Assembly: GCF_963662255.1 (NCBI RefSeq)
Contig: NC_085046.1
Location: forward strand, 96,675,324-96,739,323
Direction: 5' to 3'
Origin: Cinclus cinclus
Lineage: Eukaryota > Chordata > Aves > Passeriformes > Cinclidae
DNA: 64,000 bases
Of this stretch, positions 1 through 14,020 are shown piece after piece. A program made the translations under genes and the position numbers. Numbering within the stretch: position 1 is the stretch's first letter; each line of letters begins with the position of its first letter. The notes below the pieces were generated by a model that was not told the DNA's origin, ran no database searches, and saw only the letters and a list, made by a program, of their open reading frames with translations.

Positions 1-3000
1 TCTCAGTATGAGGAAGAAGCTAAAACATATTCATCCCGAAATTCCAGCTGAATTCCAGTGTAGTTTAGTCAGCCCATACATTAAGGATTTTCGTGAATCT
101 GTGCCTGTAAAAAAAAAAAAAAGTTTTACATTTTCTTATCTCCTCTACGCTATCTTTCGTGCCATATTCTTGTACCAAGAACCATCAGTAGTATCTTTGC
201 CCCTCTCCCTGTTCTTGCTCTAGTTAGTATAATGGTATGTATATAATATAAAGAAGGCCTCAGAAATATTCCATAAGATAAATTACTTTGGGTACTTGAA
301 ATTAAGGAGGCAAATTACTTGCAGTTAAAGCATGACATGCCCCTTTGTGTTTATATCAGAAATAACCTTTCTACATTAAATGATTCATTCTGGTTTGGAT
401 GAAAGTTTCTGATATTCCAGGAAGGCAAGTGGTTTACAGAACAGGTAACAAAGCCTCATTCCTGAGGCTATATTTTACTTACACTGAACATTGCTCAAGA
501 ACTCTTGAATATAATTTGCATAGGAATATAATATTTTTTAATCCTAACTTTTAAAATCTGAAAAATCAAATGTGGGTCTTTAGGTGGCAAGAAACAACAT
601 GAGCCATATGGTAATGTTATATACAATACTGTTTTTCTCCGGTCATGTGTATTTTAGCTCTCACTTTAAAATTTGACATCTACAAGTAGAAAAAAAAACC
701 AAAAAAAACCTAGTCACTATTGATTTCTAGGCTAGAATAAGATTACAGACAATCAGAATTAAAAGGGTAAAAGAGAATAAAGGTCTTAGAAGGAGAGTCT
801 GTCTGCTGACCACTGGGACAAAATGTCAATATTAATGAAACAAAATTATATTCCTTTGCAAAATTAATGACACTGGACTTGGAGAAGTTAACACTTTAAA
901 GTGGACATTGAGGGTTTAATGATTACATAATTTTTCTGAAGTAGTAGTGTAAAAGTCTTGCTCTAGAGATTAGGGTGGAACTGAAAGCAAGAAAGAAAAA
1001 ATGTTGTATCTTGCAGTTTTTCTAATACTTCATGCTATTTATTTGTTTTATGTTTAAGTCTGGCTTCCTGCCACATGAAAAAAAGAAATATGATATTTAT
1101 CAGTAGCTTGAGAGCTATGAGAGTACACACCATCTATTGCAAGGCAGTCAAAGTGACAAGAACGTGGTAGCCTGCCAGAGGGTGCAAGGAAAGGAAGGAG
1201 ACACTAAGAGGATAGTGAATTAAAGAACATATGAGGGGAGAAAAAATGGTAGAAAGGTTAATGTAGGTTCAGCACAGTGTCAGAAATCAAGTCAAAAGGC
1301 TAAACAGTGAGTTCACTACAAAAAAAAAGAAAAAAATGAAATCCAGTAGCAAGCTAGGCAATCAAATGAAACTTAGTTATTAGAAACCAAGAGATATTGT
1401 GCTGTTCGAAACGCTTGGGATGGGATCCACCATTGGGGCTGGATAGCCTGCTAACCAATGCTATCTTAGCTGATCAATCAATGGTAGTGCAGTCAAACAT
1501 TAGAAGGAAGATCAGAAGAAATATATGAGGCATCAGTTATGCGTAGAACAGGTCCTACCTGGCAGACGAGGTAGTCAGCTAGGAGAGCAAAATATTAAGG
1601 GCAGCAAATAGTCCAGCGGCCATTCATTGTGCCAGTGGAGATTCACTTGTGTCAATGTCCTCCAGATTGCCTGTGGCACAAAAGTATGAAGTAGGTGCCC
1701 CTGCTTCCAACCAGATATCATTACTAAAATCAGAGATTACTTTTTCTGAAGTGAGGGGAAAATGCTTAAATGACTCATAAAAAGTAGAAATGAGAATCAC
1801 GGGAATTATTCCCCAAAATCCATTTACTATGTCACAGCTGTAGCTGCCACTGTGTGTACATGCATGCTTGAACATGTGCGTGTGTGTGTACATGTCCCTG
1901 TTTTTGGTTTGTGTGGTCAGGTATTTTTTTACTACTCTGATGTCAGATCCATGCTTCCGGAAAGGCTTAGGCTTGTCTGAGTCCTCTGCTCTCTCTTAAG
2001 TGCAGCCATCCTCAACACTTTTCAGACCTCTCAGTGACCTTGGAATCAGAGCAGTGCAGGCTGAATTAAAGCATTTAGGTTTTCTGCATCACACTATTAA
2101 GTGTAAAAACCCCCACTGTTTCTGTATGCTGCAGCTTTGGAATTTGGAATTTTTATATGCAATGATTATGTTCAGAAATGTTTTGGGTTCTAATTCTTTC
2201 CTAGGTACCATATTTCTTATTTTCCTGGCTGTATGTGAGAAATTGTCCTTTACGTTTAAAAATTAGTTTCTAATATTTTATTTCCACTTTTTTTTTTTGC
2301 TGCCTTATTTTGTTTTCTTCCAAGATCGATATTAGGCCTTTTGCATTATATTGGATCAGAGACAAAATTTCTGGCTTTCTGAAATAGACTAGTTTGTTGC
2401 AGATCATTGCAATAATTTTAAGTTTCAATCCCATAAATTATAGAAAAATCCCCTTAATATTCTGTTTATCTTATACTCTTACTTTGTCTTTAACAGAAGC
2501 AAAATAACCTGGAATACGCAGAGACATCTGTTATAATGACGTTTGTCAAATGACAGCTACATCGATCAATTTTATCATATGCTTTCTCTTCATTAAGTCT
2601 TTGAAAAATTTTGTGAGTAATTACAACTTTAAGTCACATCTGCTTTCCTGTCCAATTCTACAATTTGCACAATTAAATTAAGTAAACATGAAAGACAATT
2701 GTTTAAAAGGAAAAAATCCCAAACATTATTTTGAGAAAGAAGTTGGAAGAAACAACAGCTCTTATCTGCCATCAAAACTGTCAGTTTGATGCACAAAGAG
2801 AAAGCAAATGCTTCAGTGCTGCAATAATGACCTTAAACATTATTTCTTTGAACTTGAGTACTTTCTGAAACACTGTCCTTTGGTTCCACGCTGTAGAGAA
2901 AAAGAAAAGAAGATAAATAATGTGTGAATACTAAACTAATGTATGTTCAAATTTGATAAGGCACATAAATACACAATTTTTCCTTCTTTTCTTGTGCTGT

Positions 3001-5933
3001 GCACATTTTAGGTCTCTTCAGCAAAAGAGAAGCTCTTTCTATAAAAAATGTAGTTTGGAAGGATAAAAATTTATGTAAAATTTAAATACAGCAATCAGTT
3101 AAGGATAGGAAAAGAAGTATAGGGAGTTGATACTTAATGAAAGGAATTTGCAACATCTATCTTTTATACACAAGGCAATAATATATAAGAGCAATAACTG
3201 AGAATAAAGTAAGAATATTAAGTACAAATACTAGAAAGTCATATTCTATGAAAAGAACATCTTTTCTAACTAGAATGCTGTGTGCTGAGCATATTTCATG
3301 CAGAGAATGTTTTCTAAATTATGTATTTTTTGTATGCATTGATGTGCATAATGAGTTAATATTTGCTGTCATGAAAGAAAAATTCAACTTTTCTTTCTTT
3401 CCCCCAGCTGTCAGATTGATTGTGACATCACTGTTTCATAATATAAGAATAGATTTCTCAGAGTAAGTGGAAGCATCTGAAACCTTTCTTCAGTGGTATA
3501 AATATGTCTAACTTTTTAATTTTTTTAATGAAAGATGAATTAATCTTAATACAATTTTCCCCCTCCTTCTTTAAGTTCTTCACTATTGGCAAACTTTGTA
3601 TGTGGTCAATGTGTGTATGTGGAAGTAATTTCTAATTCATTGCAGTTTGTCCTATTCAAAGGAGGCACTTTTAATTAGAAATTATATCAAAGATCCGATC
3701 ACAGGTGCTGTTAAAAAGCTTTACCAGCTTCTTACATCCTTGAGGCTGGTTTAAATAGTGCTGGGTTCTGGAAAAACCTTTCTGATGACATGCACACTGG
3801 CCAGGCTCCCTGTGAAACAAGCTGGAGTGATTCTGCTGATTTAGGGAGCTAGAGCATTGTTGGAGATTATAAACAGCAGTTTGCTGATTTTGCAAAAGTT
3901 TTCTGCTTTTGCTGCTTTTATGGAAGATAATGAGAATGTCTCTGCTAACATCCACATAACTAGGCTAATGGTCCCTGGGTTAGGAAACATAACCCAAAAG
4001 AAGATGGATCACATCAAAACCAGCAAAAATCTTGCACAGGTATTGTCAACTGCAATATGTAATGGTTAGCAAGCAAAAATACAGCAAAGCACGATAATTT
4101 ATCTGAAACCACAAATAAATCCTTAAAGAGCTTTAGAAATCAGACATAAAATATGTCCTGCCTGAAATACATGTGCCTTGAAATGACATCAAGAAAAAAA
4201 GAAAAAGTTAAAACCAAAATGCAAGTCAAAATATATCTCATTGAAAGAACAAATAAAAACATAGATATGAAAATCAACAGTGAGATCCACATACAAATTT
4301 GAACCCCAAACTCTCAGTTACTTCATTAATTTGGATAATAGGATGAAGGGCAGCATTCTGAGCAGCTGCAGGATGGGAAAATATCTGTGGCATACTTTAA
4401 ATAAAATCTGTCTCCCTGGAAAGTTACCAAAATGACTTCAAGCCCAATATCATCTCTAGCAGAAAAAGATCTAGCTAAACAGAGAGAATAATAACACTGG
4501 TGCTCTCTAATTATCAAGAAATATCATACCAAACATGAAGCATTTTTGAACAGACTGTCAGTTCTGCAGGTCAGAAGACATATATGTAGTTTCCTAAAAA
4601 AGCAGGACAATATATCTAACAAAGACCGAAAGAAGAATCTTATTACCATTCTGTGCATCTTAACGCTGTCATTTGAATTAATATAATACTATTTTATAAG
4701 CAATTTGGCTCACGTAGAATATTTAAATTCTTAAGTAATTATGCATTAACAGTTTTCCTGCTGCTAATCCCATTCTGCCTTAATAACCTACAAGCCCAGC
4801 TCACTGCTTTCCATCTCTTTTATGCTGTCTCCTTTGAAAACAGTGGGTGGATCTTCACCTTTAAGTGATACCTGATCAAGTTATGAAGTCCATGGACAGT
4901 CTTAAATGATGATAGGTCCAAAAAGACAAACTATCAAACCCATATAATCTTCATAATTGCTACATATTTCAGAATGCTCCTTATTTACTCCAGACTAATC
5001 CTTTGATACGTGAAAACAAAGGAACAAAGGAACAGGAATGTTTGGGTAGTAAAATGAAATTTCAAATATTTGTCATTTGTCAGGCAAGAAAGCTGCAGTA
5101 AAAACCGTAGTTCCTATAAATCATTATCCCTTTTTTAAAGTTTTTTTTGGTGTTAATGTTTCTTTACACCATGCAGCAAAGAAAAGAGAAACCTCTGTAG
5201 ACCTAGAAAAATTTTGGATTACTTCCTTGATGAAAGCATTATTATCCCCAAAATTCACTTTTGTATCTCCTAGCGATCTGTCTCTTTACATCCTAATTCT
5301 ATTTAGCAAACAATACAGTTCAATATAATTGCAACTTTATCAACAACAGCATGTTTTTTTCACTAAATCTCAAAGCAAATTTTCATTAAATGCTAGCCTG
5401 TTGTTTCTTTCACAGATATTTTTAAAAACCTGTGATTTTGCTGTCTAATATAATGGCAGCATATTTTTCTTTTCCTTCACGTGGGAAAGGATTTTATTAG
5501 GTTTATGGGTTTTTGTTTTATTTAGGTCGAATTTGTACCCCCTGAGGTTTCTATTTCATTTGGAATAATGATATAGTTGCACACAAACCTCAGTATTAGC
5601 TGACAGACATAAAAACCGTACATCTGCCACAGATTCAGCCTCAATCAGTAATTCTGTCACTGATCACTGTATTCTTTGAGTTTGAAAATCAGCCCAAGTT
5701 TTATACTGAAGATCTCATAAGGTTTTGTTCAAAGACCTCAAAAGAAAATGCATAGAATATTTCAGGATCCCATGAAGAAAAAGGTAACACAAGCTCTTGG
5801 CAAAAGCCTGACTGAGAATCTGGCTAACATTAGATGCAATATTTCTTTTCAGGTGCTCACTTTTATTCTAATCTCATTCAGCTTCAGAAGACAATGAATC
5901 TTTCTGGATTTCTTACCAGGAAAACTATTGTGC
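1..5933. other. AT-rich non-coding stretch, no gene recognised
   Basis: No reading frame here resembles a known protein, and the short open frames are scattered on both strands without a consistent frame. Visible low-complexity items are an A run near 111-123, an A-rich tract near 690-709, a short TG-rich piece near 1877-1889 and a T run near 2289-2299. Part of it (about 3660-4060) is less AT-biased, but I cannot assign it to a repeat or exon. It is best read as intergenic or intronic sequence. Confidence 0.6.
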
Positions 5934-6370
5934 TGTTGCCTTTTTCCCAACCTGGAAATGAAACTCGAGATAATTTTGGTAAGAAGGTCATGTAAAAGGG
6001 GATCTTTATTTGCAAGCCTTCAGGATCAGTTGTGGAAAAAATGTTCACAAAGGCCCACCCTCCTCACCCCCAGAGGTGAGTACATTGTATAGGTTTTAGG
6101 AAATTGGCATAATTGATTAAAAGCATCAATTAGGAGGACAAGTGGTGATGCAGTTCTCCCCCAGATCAAGCCCCTTCTCTGGACCCACCCTCAGCACTAG
6201 TTGTACTTTGTCCATGAGAATGTATCTCCCAAGAGTTGGTTCCCAGGTAGAACCAAATAACCCTGGAGCCTTGTACCTCCCAGGGCTTGAAGCTGTGGAA
6301 TTTGTTTTGTCTTTCTGCTTCAGGAAAGGCTATGGAAAAGTACTGGGAAAACTGGATAAAATGTAGTCTA
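5934..6370 (-). mobile_element. Endogenous retrovirus LTR, antisense (approximate 5' end)
   Basis: Read on the minus strand, this has the layout of a retroviral LTR. A GC-richer U3-like part is followed by a polyadenylation signal AATAAA (TTTATT on the plus strand at 6005-6010). A short R/U5-like tail then ends in ...GGCAACA, so the plus strand begins TGTTGCC at 5934. The composition contrasts with the AT-rich flanks. I could not find a matching target-site duplication, and the end near 6370 is an estimate. No gag, pol or env sequence is attached, so it is a solo LTR or fragment. It could instead be another retrotransposed 3' end carrying a poly(A) signal. Confidence 0.5.
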
Positions 6371-7287
6371 ATACAATAGACTACAGAGCTACAAATATAT
6401 GTGTGGAGAATAACATAGAAAAAAAAAAGCAAAACCTAAACGGCATCAGTACATCTCTCTGCTCTGGCAGTGAATTATTTATCAGATTTCCCAGTCAGAT
6501 TTAATTGTCTTTCATTCTTTACCAAAGAACTGTGACTACAAATTCAGTCAAACATTTTCCCATTTGTAAGGGTAAACAGAGATACTACTTTTCTTCTTAA
6601 TAAGAAGAATTTAATTTAGGAAAGCTTTTGAAGGACACCTTAATTGAGATCCTGGTGAAGATAAAAAGCAATAAAACACACAAAAGGCTGAAAATGGATT
6701 TCAGGTGCTTTAAAACTAGGGGTTTAAAACTCCATATCAGTAGGTACCAAACTTGAGAGACTTACAAATATCTTCAGGGATGTAAGTTTTACCTTACAGT
6801 AAACTTCATGTTTTACCTTTGCCTGTTGTGAAGAAAGAGGTTCTACTGCAGGTTGAACTATATGTCATGTCAGCCTGAGCCATATTTAGGACTTCAGCTC
6901 TGAAAATTTATTTTTGAAAGATGTCCATAGAAGTCAGAAAGAAGGGCCTCCCTGTGTTCAAGATACTGGTAATCAGGATTTCTTTCAGGAGGTAACACCT
7001 TACTGGTGCTTTACGTTTTCTTTCTTAAACACCTATTATACATGCACACAGATACACATACATAAATATGTATGTTGTGAATATGAATATACATACACAC
7101 ATCCACCAATATATTTACATAAGATGTCAAACTAACATTCTGGATTTAAAAAGCAGGAAATTATTTAAGTACTCCACCTCTTGACATAGCATGTGCTACT
7201 ACTTTAGGCCCTTCTCAGTTGATTTCCAGAGACTGTTAAGTGTTTCTACCTCTGCAAATTTGAGATTGAGGATATGTTTAGACCACA
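6371..7287. other. AT-rich spacer with no recognised gene
   Basis: This lies between the antisense LTR and the first CR1 copy. The only structure noticed is a degenerate CA/TA-rich patch at about 7040-7110 made of ACACAY and ATACAT words. No coding signal is visible. Confidence 0.55.
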
Positions 7288-7685
7288 AGCCTGATGAGGA
7301 ACCTCTGAGGGAGCTGGGGTGGTTCAGCCTGGAGAAAAGGAGACTCAGGGGTGAGTTTATCACTCCCTACAACTCCCTGAAATGTGGCTGTAGTCAGGTG
7401 GGGTTGGCCTCTTTCACCAGGCAACAACTGACAGAACCAGAGGGCAGTCTCAAGTTGCGTCAAGGGAAAATTAGGTTGGATATGAGGAAAAAGTTTTTCA
7501 TGGAAAGAGTGATAAAGTACTGGAATGGTCTGCCCGGGGTGGTGGTGGAGTCACCATTCCCGGATGTGTTGAAAAAAAGAATGGATGTGGTACTTGGTGC
7601 CATGGTCTAGTTGAGGTGTTAGGGCATAGGTTGGACTCGATGATCTTGAAGGTCTCTTCCAACCTAGTCATTCTGTGAATTCTGT
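7288..7685 (+). mobile_element. CR1 LINE, 5'-truncated 3' end
   Basis: A CR1 non-LTR retrotransposon tail. It begins in the conserved region just downstream of ORF2 (CTGAGGGAGCTGGGGTGGTT, GCCTGGAGAAAAGGAGACTC). It continues through the block with TTAGGTTGGATATGAGGAAA and TACTGGAATGGTCTGCCC, and ends with GGTTGGACTCGATGATCTTG, TTCCAACC and degenerate ATTCTGTG octamers at about 7670-7685. Only the 3' UTR and nearby sequence remain, as is usual because CR1 reverse transcription typically stops early. A 139-codon open frame across it is incidental. The identity is firm. The subfamily is not determined, although the GTGGTGGAGTCACCATTCCC variant differs from the copies at 8278 and 16336. Confidence 0.93.
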
Positions 7686-8208
7686 TTCTTTATGAGGTGT
7701 ATTCTTTTTATAATTGTGCTGTTGTATTTTCTGAGCCTTCAATTTCAGAACAAAATCTTATTATGTTTCTATATGTGCTTATATTTGAATTCCAGGGTTC
7801 CACTAACAAAGAATAAACGCATGAATGCTCTATTCAAAATACAGGTCTCTATAGCTCCATACATTTATTAATCCTGATTTTTTAGTCTGAAAAACTCGGT
7901 TCTCTGTGGTTGCCATAACCACAAAGACAGGAGGGCTATAGCATAGTGTTATATAATAGGTTTACACCACTCATCCCATGTAAAAATCACAGGACCGCTG
8001 GGATGCTGGAATCTTCTAACTTTCCATTCCATGCTGTTTTCATCCTTATGCTCAGTCATCTCATGCCCTCATCTCTAACTTTGGGTGTAACCAGAACACA
8101 CCCTCCGGCCCATAATATACAGTTGTGTAAGAGGGTGATGGACTCAATGACAGACAGCCTGTGCACACTCAGTGCTTGGAGGGAAACAAGGCACAAGGAC
8201 TCAGAGAA

Positions 8209-8210
<2 letters not shown>

Positions 8211-8241
<31 letters not shown>
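8211..8241. repeat. (GT)n microsatellite
   Basis: About fifteen uninterrupted GT units, 37 bases upstream of the start of a CR1 copy. It is likely length-polymorphic. Open frames through it that encode alternating Cys-Val are artefacts. Confidence 0.97.
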
Positions 8242-8242
<1 letters not shown>

Positions 8243-8277
8243 CTCTTACTGTCTTGAGAAGTCAGCCCATGAAACAA

Positions 8278-9054
8278 AAGATGAAGTTCAACAAGTCCAG
8301 ATGCTGCTCCTGGACTGGGGTAATGCCAGACCGGGAGAACTCATTGGTACCAGCCCCGTGGAGAAGCACTTAAGGGTTCTTGTGGATGAAGACATGGACA
8401 TGAGTCAACAGTGTGTACTCACGGCCCAGAAATCCAAACATTTCCTAGGTTACATCAAAAGCAGGGGGGCCAGCAGGTCGGCCAGCAGGTCAAGGGATTC
8501 CGCTCCTCCACTCTGCTTTCATGAGACCCCACCTGGAGTGCTGCATCCAGCTCTGGGATACTTAACAAAAGAAAGACATGGTCCTGTTAGATCAGGTCCA
8601 GAGGAGGCTGTGAAGATGATCAGAGGGATCATCTATGGAACACCTATGCTATGGAGACAGGCTGAGAGAGCTGGGGTTGTTCAGTTTGGAGTTTGGGGAC
8701 ACCTCATTGAAGCAGTTCAGTACCTTTAGGGGGCTTATGAAGAGTGGGGAGAGGGACTTTTTATACGGCCAGATAGTGGTGACAGGAGAAGAGGTAATGG
8801 TTTTAAACTGAAAGAGGACAGGTTTAGATTAAATATGAGGTAGAAATTCTGTACTTGGAGAGTGGTTAGGCACTGGAATAAGTTGCCCAGAAAAACTGTG
8901 GATGTTTTATCCCTGTCAGTGTTCAAGGCCAGGTCAGATGAGGAACATGAGCAACCTGATCTGGTGAATGGCATCTCTACCCATAGCGGGAGGGTTGGAA
9001 CTAGATGATCTTTAAGGTTCTTTCCAATCCTAACTATTCTACATGATTCTATAT
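8278..9054 (+). mobile_element. CR1 LINE, ~780 bp 3' part
   Basis: A 5'-truncated CR1 copy covering the end of ORF2 and the whole 3' UTR. In order: GAAGTTCAACAAGTCCAGATG (reverse-transcriptase C-terminal region), TGAGACCCCACCTGGAGTGC, CAGAGGAGGCTGTGAAGATG, AGAGAGCTGGGGTTGTTCAG, GGTTTTAAACTGAAAGAGGA, and GTTGGAACTAGATGATCTTT. It ends TTCCAATCC followed by decayed ATTCTATG units near 9035-9054. It contains stops and small indels, so no ORF2 product is possible. A short local duplication, (GG)CCAGCAGGTCGG/CCAGCAGGTCAA, is present near 8468-8492. The copy is in the same orientation as nearly all CR1 pieces in this window. Confidence 0.95.
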
Positions 9055-12000
9055 CTAAAGTAAGAGCTACTCCTCAAAAAAATTTGGCAGTGTAATGGCC
9101 AAATCAACTCATGATATAAACTGGCTGTTATCTTCCACTCGCAAGGGTATCTCAATTCCCCAGGAGTGCCCCAGCCGCTAGACTGTAGCATATTGAAGAC
9201 AAGGTGATAGAGAGGATTTGTCTTCTTATGAAGAAAAACTGTACCTGTTATTTTATGTGAAATATTTTATCTCAATTATATCACCCTGAATGCTCCTGAA
9301 GAGGTGGATGAATCAAGATGTTTTATTCTTAAATCTTCCCCAGAAGAAATAAGACAAAGGGCTGAAAATGTGTCTACACAAAGCAGGATGGAGTTCTCTA
9401 CAACTGAGCTTCTAAGTCACTTACAAGTCTTCGACAATTTTCTTTAGACCATCTTTCTTTCAGAGTCAAAAGAGTATTGGTGATCCATAATATTGAGAAA
9501 TTTGACCCTATGTTTCTAATTTTTCTAATGGCATAATTATTAGGCTATCTTTAAGTATCTGTGCTTTGCTGAGAACATTTAATCTTCTTATATTTTAAGT
9601 GTCAAGTATTTGCACAGGGTATAGTCCTCAAAAAACTAGTTACGTGGGAAAATGCTTTACATAACAGACTAAGGTGAGTTACAGATTTATACAATACATT
9701 TTATCACACAGATATTTATAAAATGCTGCCTTCACTCAGATTTTCGTAGTCTTTACCTATTAGGAGTTTTCCCACCTGTGTAATCTTTATGATGAAAGCA
9801 CATGGTCCACAAAGCCATTTTTAATAAAAAAGCACAGGGATTTCAAGACTTTTGTTCATCTCAGTTTTCTCAAAGATCTTTCTTTCTTCATAACGGAGCT
9901 ATGAGATTTGGATAATTTCAATAAAGTAACTGAGAAAGAGCAGTACATTGATTAATGTAAATCCCTGTACTTTGACTGACTAATAATAGCTGCCTGCATG
10001 TCAGAGTATGGGAATTTGCATACAATGCGAAATTACTAAGATGGAACTGTTCTATCATTATGCAAATATAAGTTCAAGAAAATGACTGACAAAGAAATAA
10101 GTATACATACTAAGCTGCAAGGGTGAATCAGTCAAAACTGTAACAGAATTCCTGGATTCTTACTGGCTGAAATATTTCCAGTTTTGAAGCAATAGTGCTG
10201 AGATAGTTAAACCATGCAGAAATATAGAATAGGAAGGGTATGAAAAGAGCCTGAAATAGATTTCAGTGACCTTCCTGGGAGATAATTTTCTGTCACAATT
10301 CCTATTGCAAAATGAAGATAACATTTGCTCACCTTATAAAGATGCCTGAGTTCTTAAACTAGTAATGAGCTCTGAGACCCTTAAATGAAAGAGATAAGCT
10401 GGAAGTCCTAGGTGCTATAACACAGATTATTAATATTAGGAATGTGCCAAAAATTGCAGTTATTTTATTCATGCTCACATTTAAGTTTTTATCTGAAGAA
10501 AAACGGTATTTTCATGTCATTTGGAAGTAATGAAATTTTAGCTATGTTTTGAACTTAGACATATTAATTCTGGTTATAAATATTATGGTATGGACCAAAG
10601 TGTATCATAGAAATGAGACTTTTCTTATTCTTTACTCATATCATATTTAAAGCATATTAAATGCTATGTTAAAGTGAACCTTCACTATGCAGTCTAGATA
10701 TTCTAAATGTAAAGCAGACCCTGCTCAGCTCAGACAAAATCATGTGGTAACTATTGCTATGATGTCAAACTTGTTACACATGATATAATGACGAGTTCTA
10801 GGAAAAGAATAATTGTGTTGACTTCTGTATGCGATTTTCCTGACATTTAAACAAAATTGTCATAGTAGAAATATGCTGTTTGAGAATACATCGACAATAT
10901 TGACCATTAATTAGACTGTATGATTCAGTATAGTTTCCTGGCATGTAGGTTGTAGGACTTCAAGGAGTCTCAGTCTCCGGGAGATGCTCCCCTCATCTAT
11001 TTGCTTGTTTCAGCAGCAGAACAAATAGCCAAGCCTATAAAATCTCCTTGGACACATTAGCACAAACCCTAAAGGAACCAGTTATAGAAAACTGTGGAGA
11101 AGCACAATGGTTTCTGCCATTGACATCATTAACAACCTACATTTTAAGTCAGACTTGTTTTGCTTTTCTCTATTCACTTTTCAAAACAGCAATCATGATT
11201 TCACTGCCAGGAGCTATAAAATATCACAATTATTTTTTCTTCGCTAGAACTGTGGTCCTATGCCACACTCTACAGGGACTTCTTACACTTTATATCTGCA
11301 CAGTCTCAGAGTATAAGATTCTTATTGTACAAGGATTTCCTCTTCTGAATAAGAAACACTGTCTGAGCTAACCAAGAGGAGAAGGAAAGGGATAGAAATC
11401 AGGAGAACCAAATGTGTGTCTGTACATTCTAGGATCCATGAAATGCCATTGACTGGATCCTGGTCCTGCTGCTTGTCAATGTCATGTCTACTGCAGGTCA
11501 AAACTGTCAAGTATTTTGCTGTCAACATGGCACTTTACTTTCCTGTTGCTTGTTACTTTCCTAGAGAAAATGACAGATGCAAACAAAGCATTACTATGTA
11601 CTTCAAAAAGCAGCAGGAGAACCTGGAGTCACTTGCCAGTGACTCTTCCTCCAAAGGCCTTAGTATAAAATTCACATGGTGGTGTCTGGGCTTTAAACAG
11701 TCTTCATTTTCAGCAGAAGTATTAGCAGTTGGAAATGATAAGGACATTTAGACTTTAAGGTTTTAGACTTCAGTGATTTTTTCTCATTCTATGAAATGAA
11801 AAGACATAGCTATATGCATAAAAATAATCACTATTAATTTCAGAAACCAAAAGTGTAAGGACATCATGTGAAAGTGAGGATGGCAATAGATTGCAAGAAA
11901 GATTAGAGGATTAAAATGGTGAATATGAGAGATTTAATTTCTCATCATATGTCTGTCTTGTCTACGCTGCTGGCCAGGGTAAGCTACATGAAATAGAAAA

Positions 12001-13649
12001 CAAAACAAAACAAAACAAAAATAGGGAACTTTAATGGTTAACTTCTCATTCCAAAACTTTAAAATAGCCAACAATGCAATTATAACATTAAGGCACTTGA
12101 AAAAGAATTCCTATGTTGAAATATGTATTCACAACCTTTATTTTTCTAGGTTATACTGGAGGTAGGACTATACAAGAAAAAAATACACCAGAAAACATTG
12201 AAATTCAGTGATAATTTAATCTGAATAACACAGTCAGAAATTATGCCACCTGCAGAAGCCTTTAAAGATGCTGTCCTGGCATGCTGAAGTTAGCCAACTT
12301 AATTGTTAAATGTTAGTTTTTAAACAATATGATGTTTCAGATTTGCAACCTGCTTAGTTTTTTTTTTTTTTTAATTTGGTATTAAAGAGATATATACCCC
12401 TATGAGTGATTTTATAAATTTGTATCTGTAAGTAAGAATATGACAAATAAATGAATTCTTAATTATCAAAAGCAGGTCTAAAATACTTATCTTTCAAATA
12501 TTTGATTTTTTTTTTAAGTTCAATTGACTCTGTTCTCTCTTACTCAGTTTTGGATTTGGAAAGCATGGAGGTAAGTATAAGAAGATGCTGTATTTTGGGT
12601 AAAACCAGAGCATTTTTCACATATATTTGTCACTTCATCTCTTCAAAACAGCATTTAATACATGTTGAATAATGTTAGGGTAGTGAACCATTGAAAGCTT
12701 TCCTGTGATGGAGACAGCTTTCCCTAACAGTATATTAGATTCATTCTGACACAAAGGAAGAAAAAACAATTCTATTATCCTTTAATCCCACATATCATGG
12801 TGATACAAAAATATTTGGGAGAGAATTGTGACAGGCATATTTCCTTTTTTGATGGCAAGATGAAGTAATAACCGCGGTAATTTAATAAATAATAATACAC
12901 AGTATTGTGATCTGCATCTCAGTTAACAGCAACACATAGATAGACAATAGGCAATTTTTAGATGGAAAATTAGGGAACTGTACTCAGTCCATAGGTTGAA
13001 CTAGAAGAAGAAGAGAGTAGAGAGCAGAGAAATGGCTAGCAGAAATAAAACCAAGGAAATTTCTTTTAGGAGACTGAGCTGGGATAATGGCTAAAGACAT
13101 GTGAGAGCAGCCTTTGACAAAGCATGGTTGTAAACAGTTTTGAAGCCAGAAACAGAAGCCTGACAGTGATGCAACTGGAAAGTTTCTATGCCACATGTTT
13201 TAGAGCTGCAAGTCAGAGTACAGAAGTCTTCAAATAAGCGCTGATTGAGAGAGAGAGAGTTTTGTATTAGCACTTTTGTGAAATGAAAGGTTGCCTCACA
13301 GGAAAAAAATATAATTGGCATCTTTCATATAACCAGGACTACTCTTTCTCTGCCTAGCACTATCCATCATGCTTGCTATTGATCATTCTTTAAAGCATGG
13401 AATAGCAATAGCAACCTAATGTCCTACCTTACAACATCTAGGAGACAAACTAATGGCTTGATGAAACTGAAGCACAATTTGGGCCTATATTGTGGCAGAG
13501 ACTTGCTGGTTTGACAGTGAATTCCCTTTGTTCCTGCAAAATGTATGTAAATTTTCACTACTCCAGGGAGCTAGCATGTTCAGCATAAAATTCAGACTCT
13601 TTGGCATTAAACAACCCAATTTTCTAGAGGATTGTTAAGGAAACTTTCC
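9055..13649. other. AT-rich non-coding stretch
   Basis: No gene or transposon is recognised. It includes an (AAAAC)n patch at about 11997-12020, a T run at about 12359-12373, and open frames of roughly 110 codons near 11048-11751 with no recognisable domain, no consistent frame and overlapping frames on the opposite strand. Sequence at 10930-11110 is slightly richer in GC but matches nothing I know. Confidence 0.55.
11997..12020. repeat. (AAAAC)n short tandem repeat
   Basis: About five units of AAAAC in tandem, immediately after a run of A. It is simple sequence with no other content. Confidence 0.9.
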
Positions 13650-14020
13650 TGTGTGACTGTCCAGGAGCCACTATGGCAGTCACACTCGAGGCCCCTTTGC
13701 AGTGTCCAGCTCCACTGAGCCAACCCCACTCGACTCCCTACGCACACACACACTCACACGGTCAGACCAGGTTTACTCACCAGTTCAACCCCAAGTTTCA
13801 TGTAGCAGAATCTCAGATGTCTTGATATGTAAAATAATTTTATCACGGTGAAAAAATAGAGTAACAGCTCAGTCTGAGTGCCTCCGAGGAGGGACCCTGT
13901 AAAAAAGGAACCTCTAGGATTTTATCACTGTGCAATCCAAGTGCATGAAGTCTGGAGTCATTGTCTCCTTCTGTGTCTCTCGTTGTTCAGTCCCCTGGCT
14001 GGGCCACAGGTCCCTGTGAC
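13650..14020 (-). mobile_element. Candidate antisense endogenous-retrovirus LTR
   Basis: A 371-bp block of mixed, GC-richer composition sits in AT-rich DNA. Its edges are marked by the 7-bp direct repeat CTTTCCT at 13644-13650 and 14021-14027, which would fit a target-site duplication. The left edge reads TGTGTGACTG, as expected for the end of an inverted LTR. The right edge reads ...CCCTGTGAC rather than ...CA, so that terminus is degraded or my boundary is off by a few bases. Read on the minus strand, the middle has an ATAAA-containing T/A-rich stretch after a CT-rich segment, compatible with a promoter-to-poly(A) LTR layout. No flanking viral coding sequence is present. The alternative is an unrelated unique segment with chance repeats. 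Confidence 0.42.

Noticed and set aside
8172..8729. 185-codon open frame beginning with Cys-Val repeats
   Set aside because: It runs from a (GT)n microsatellite into a CR1 3' fragment, so it is an accidental frame.
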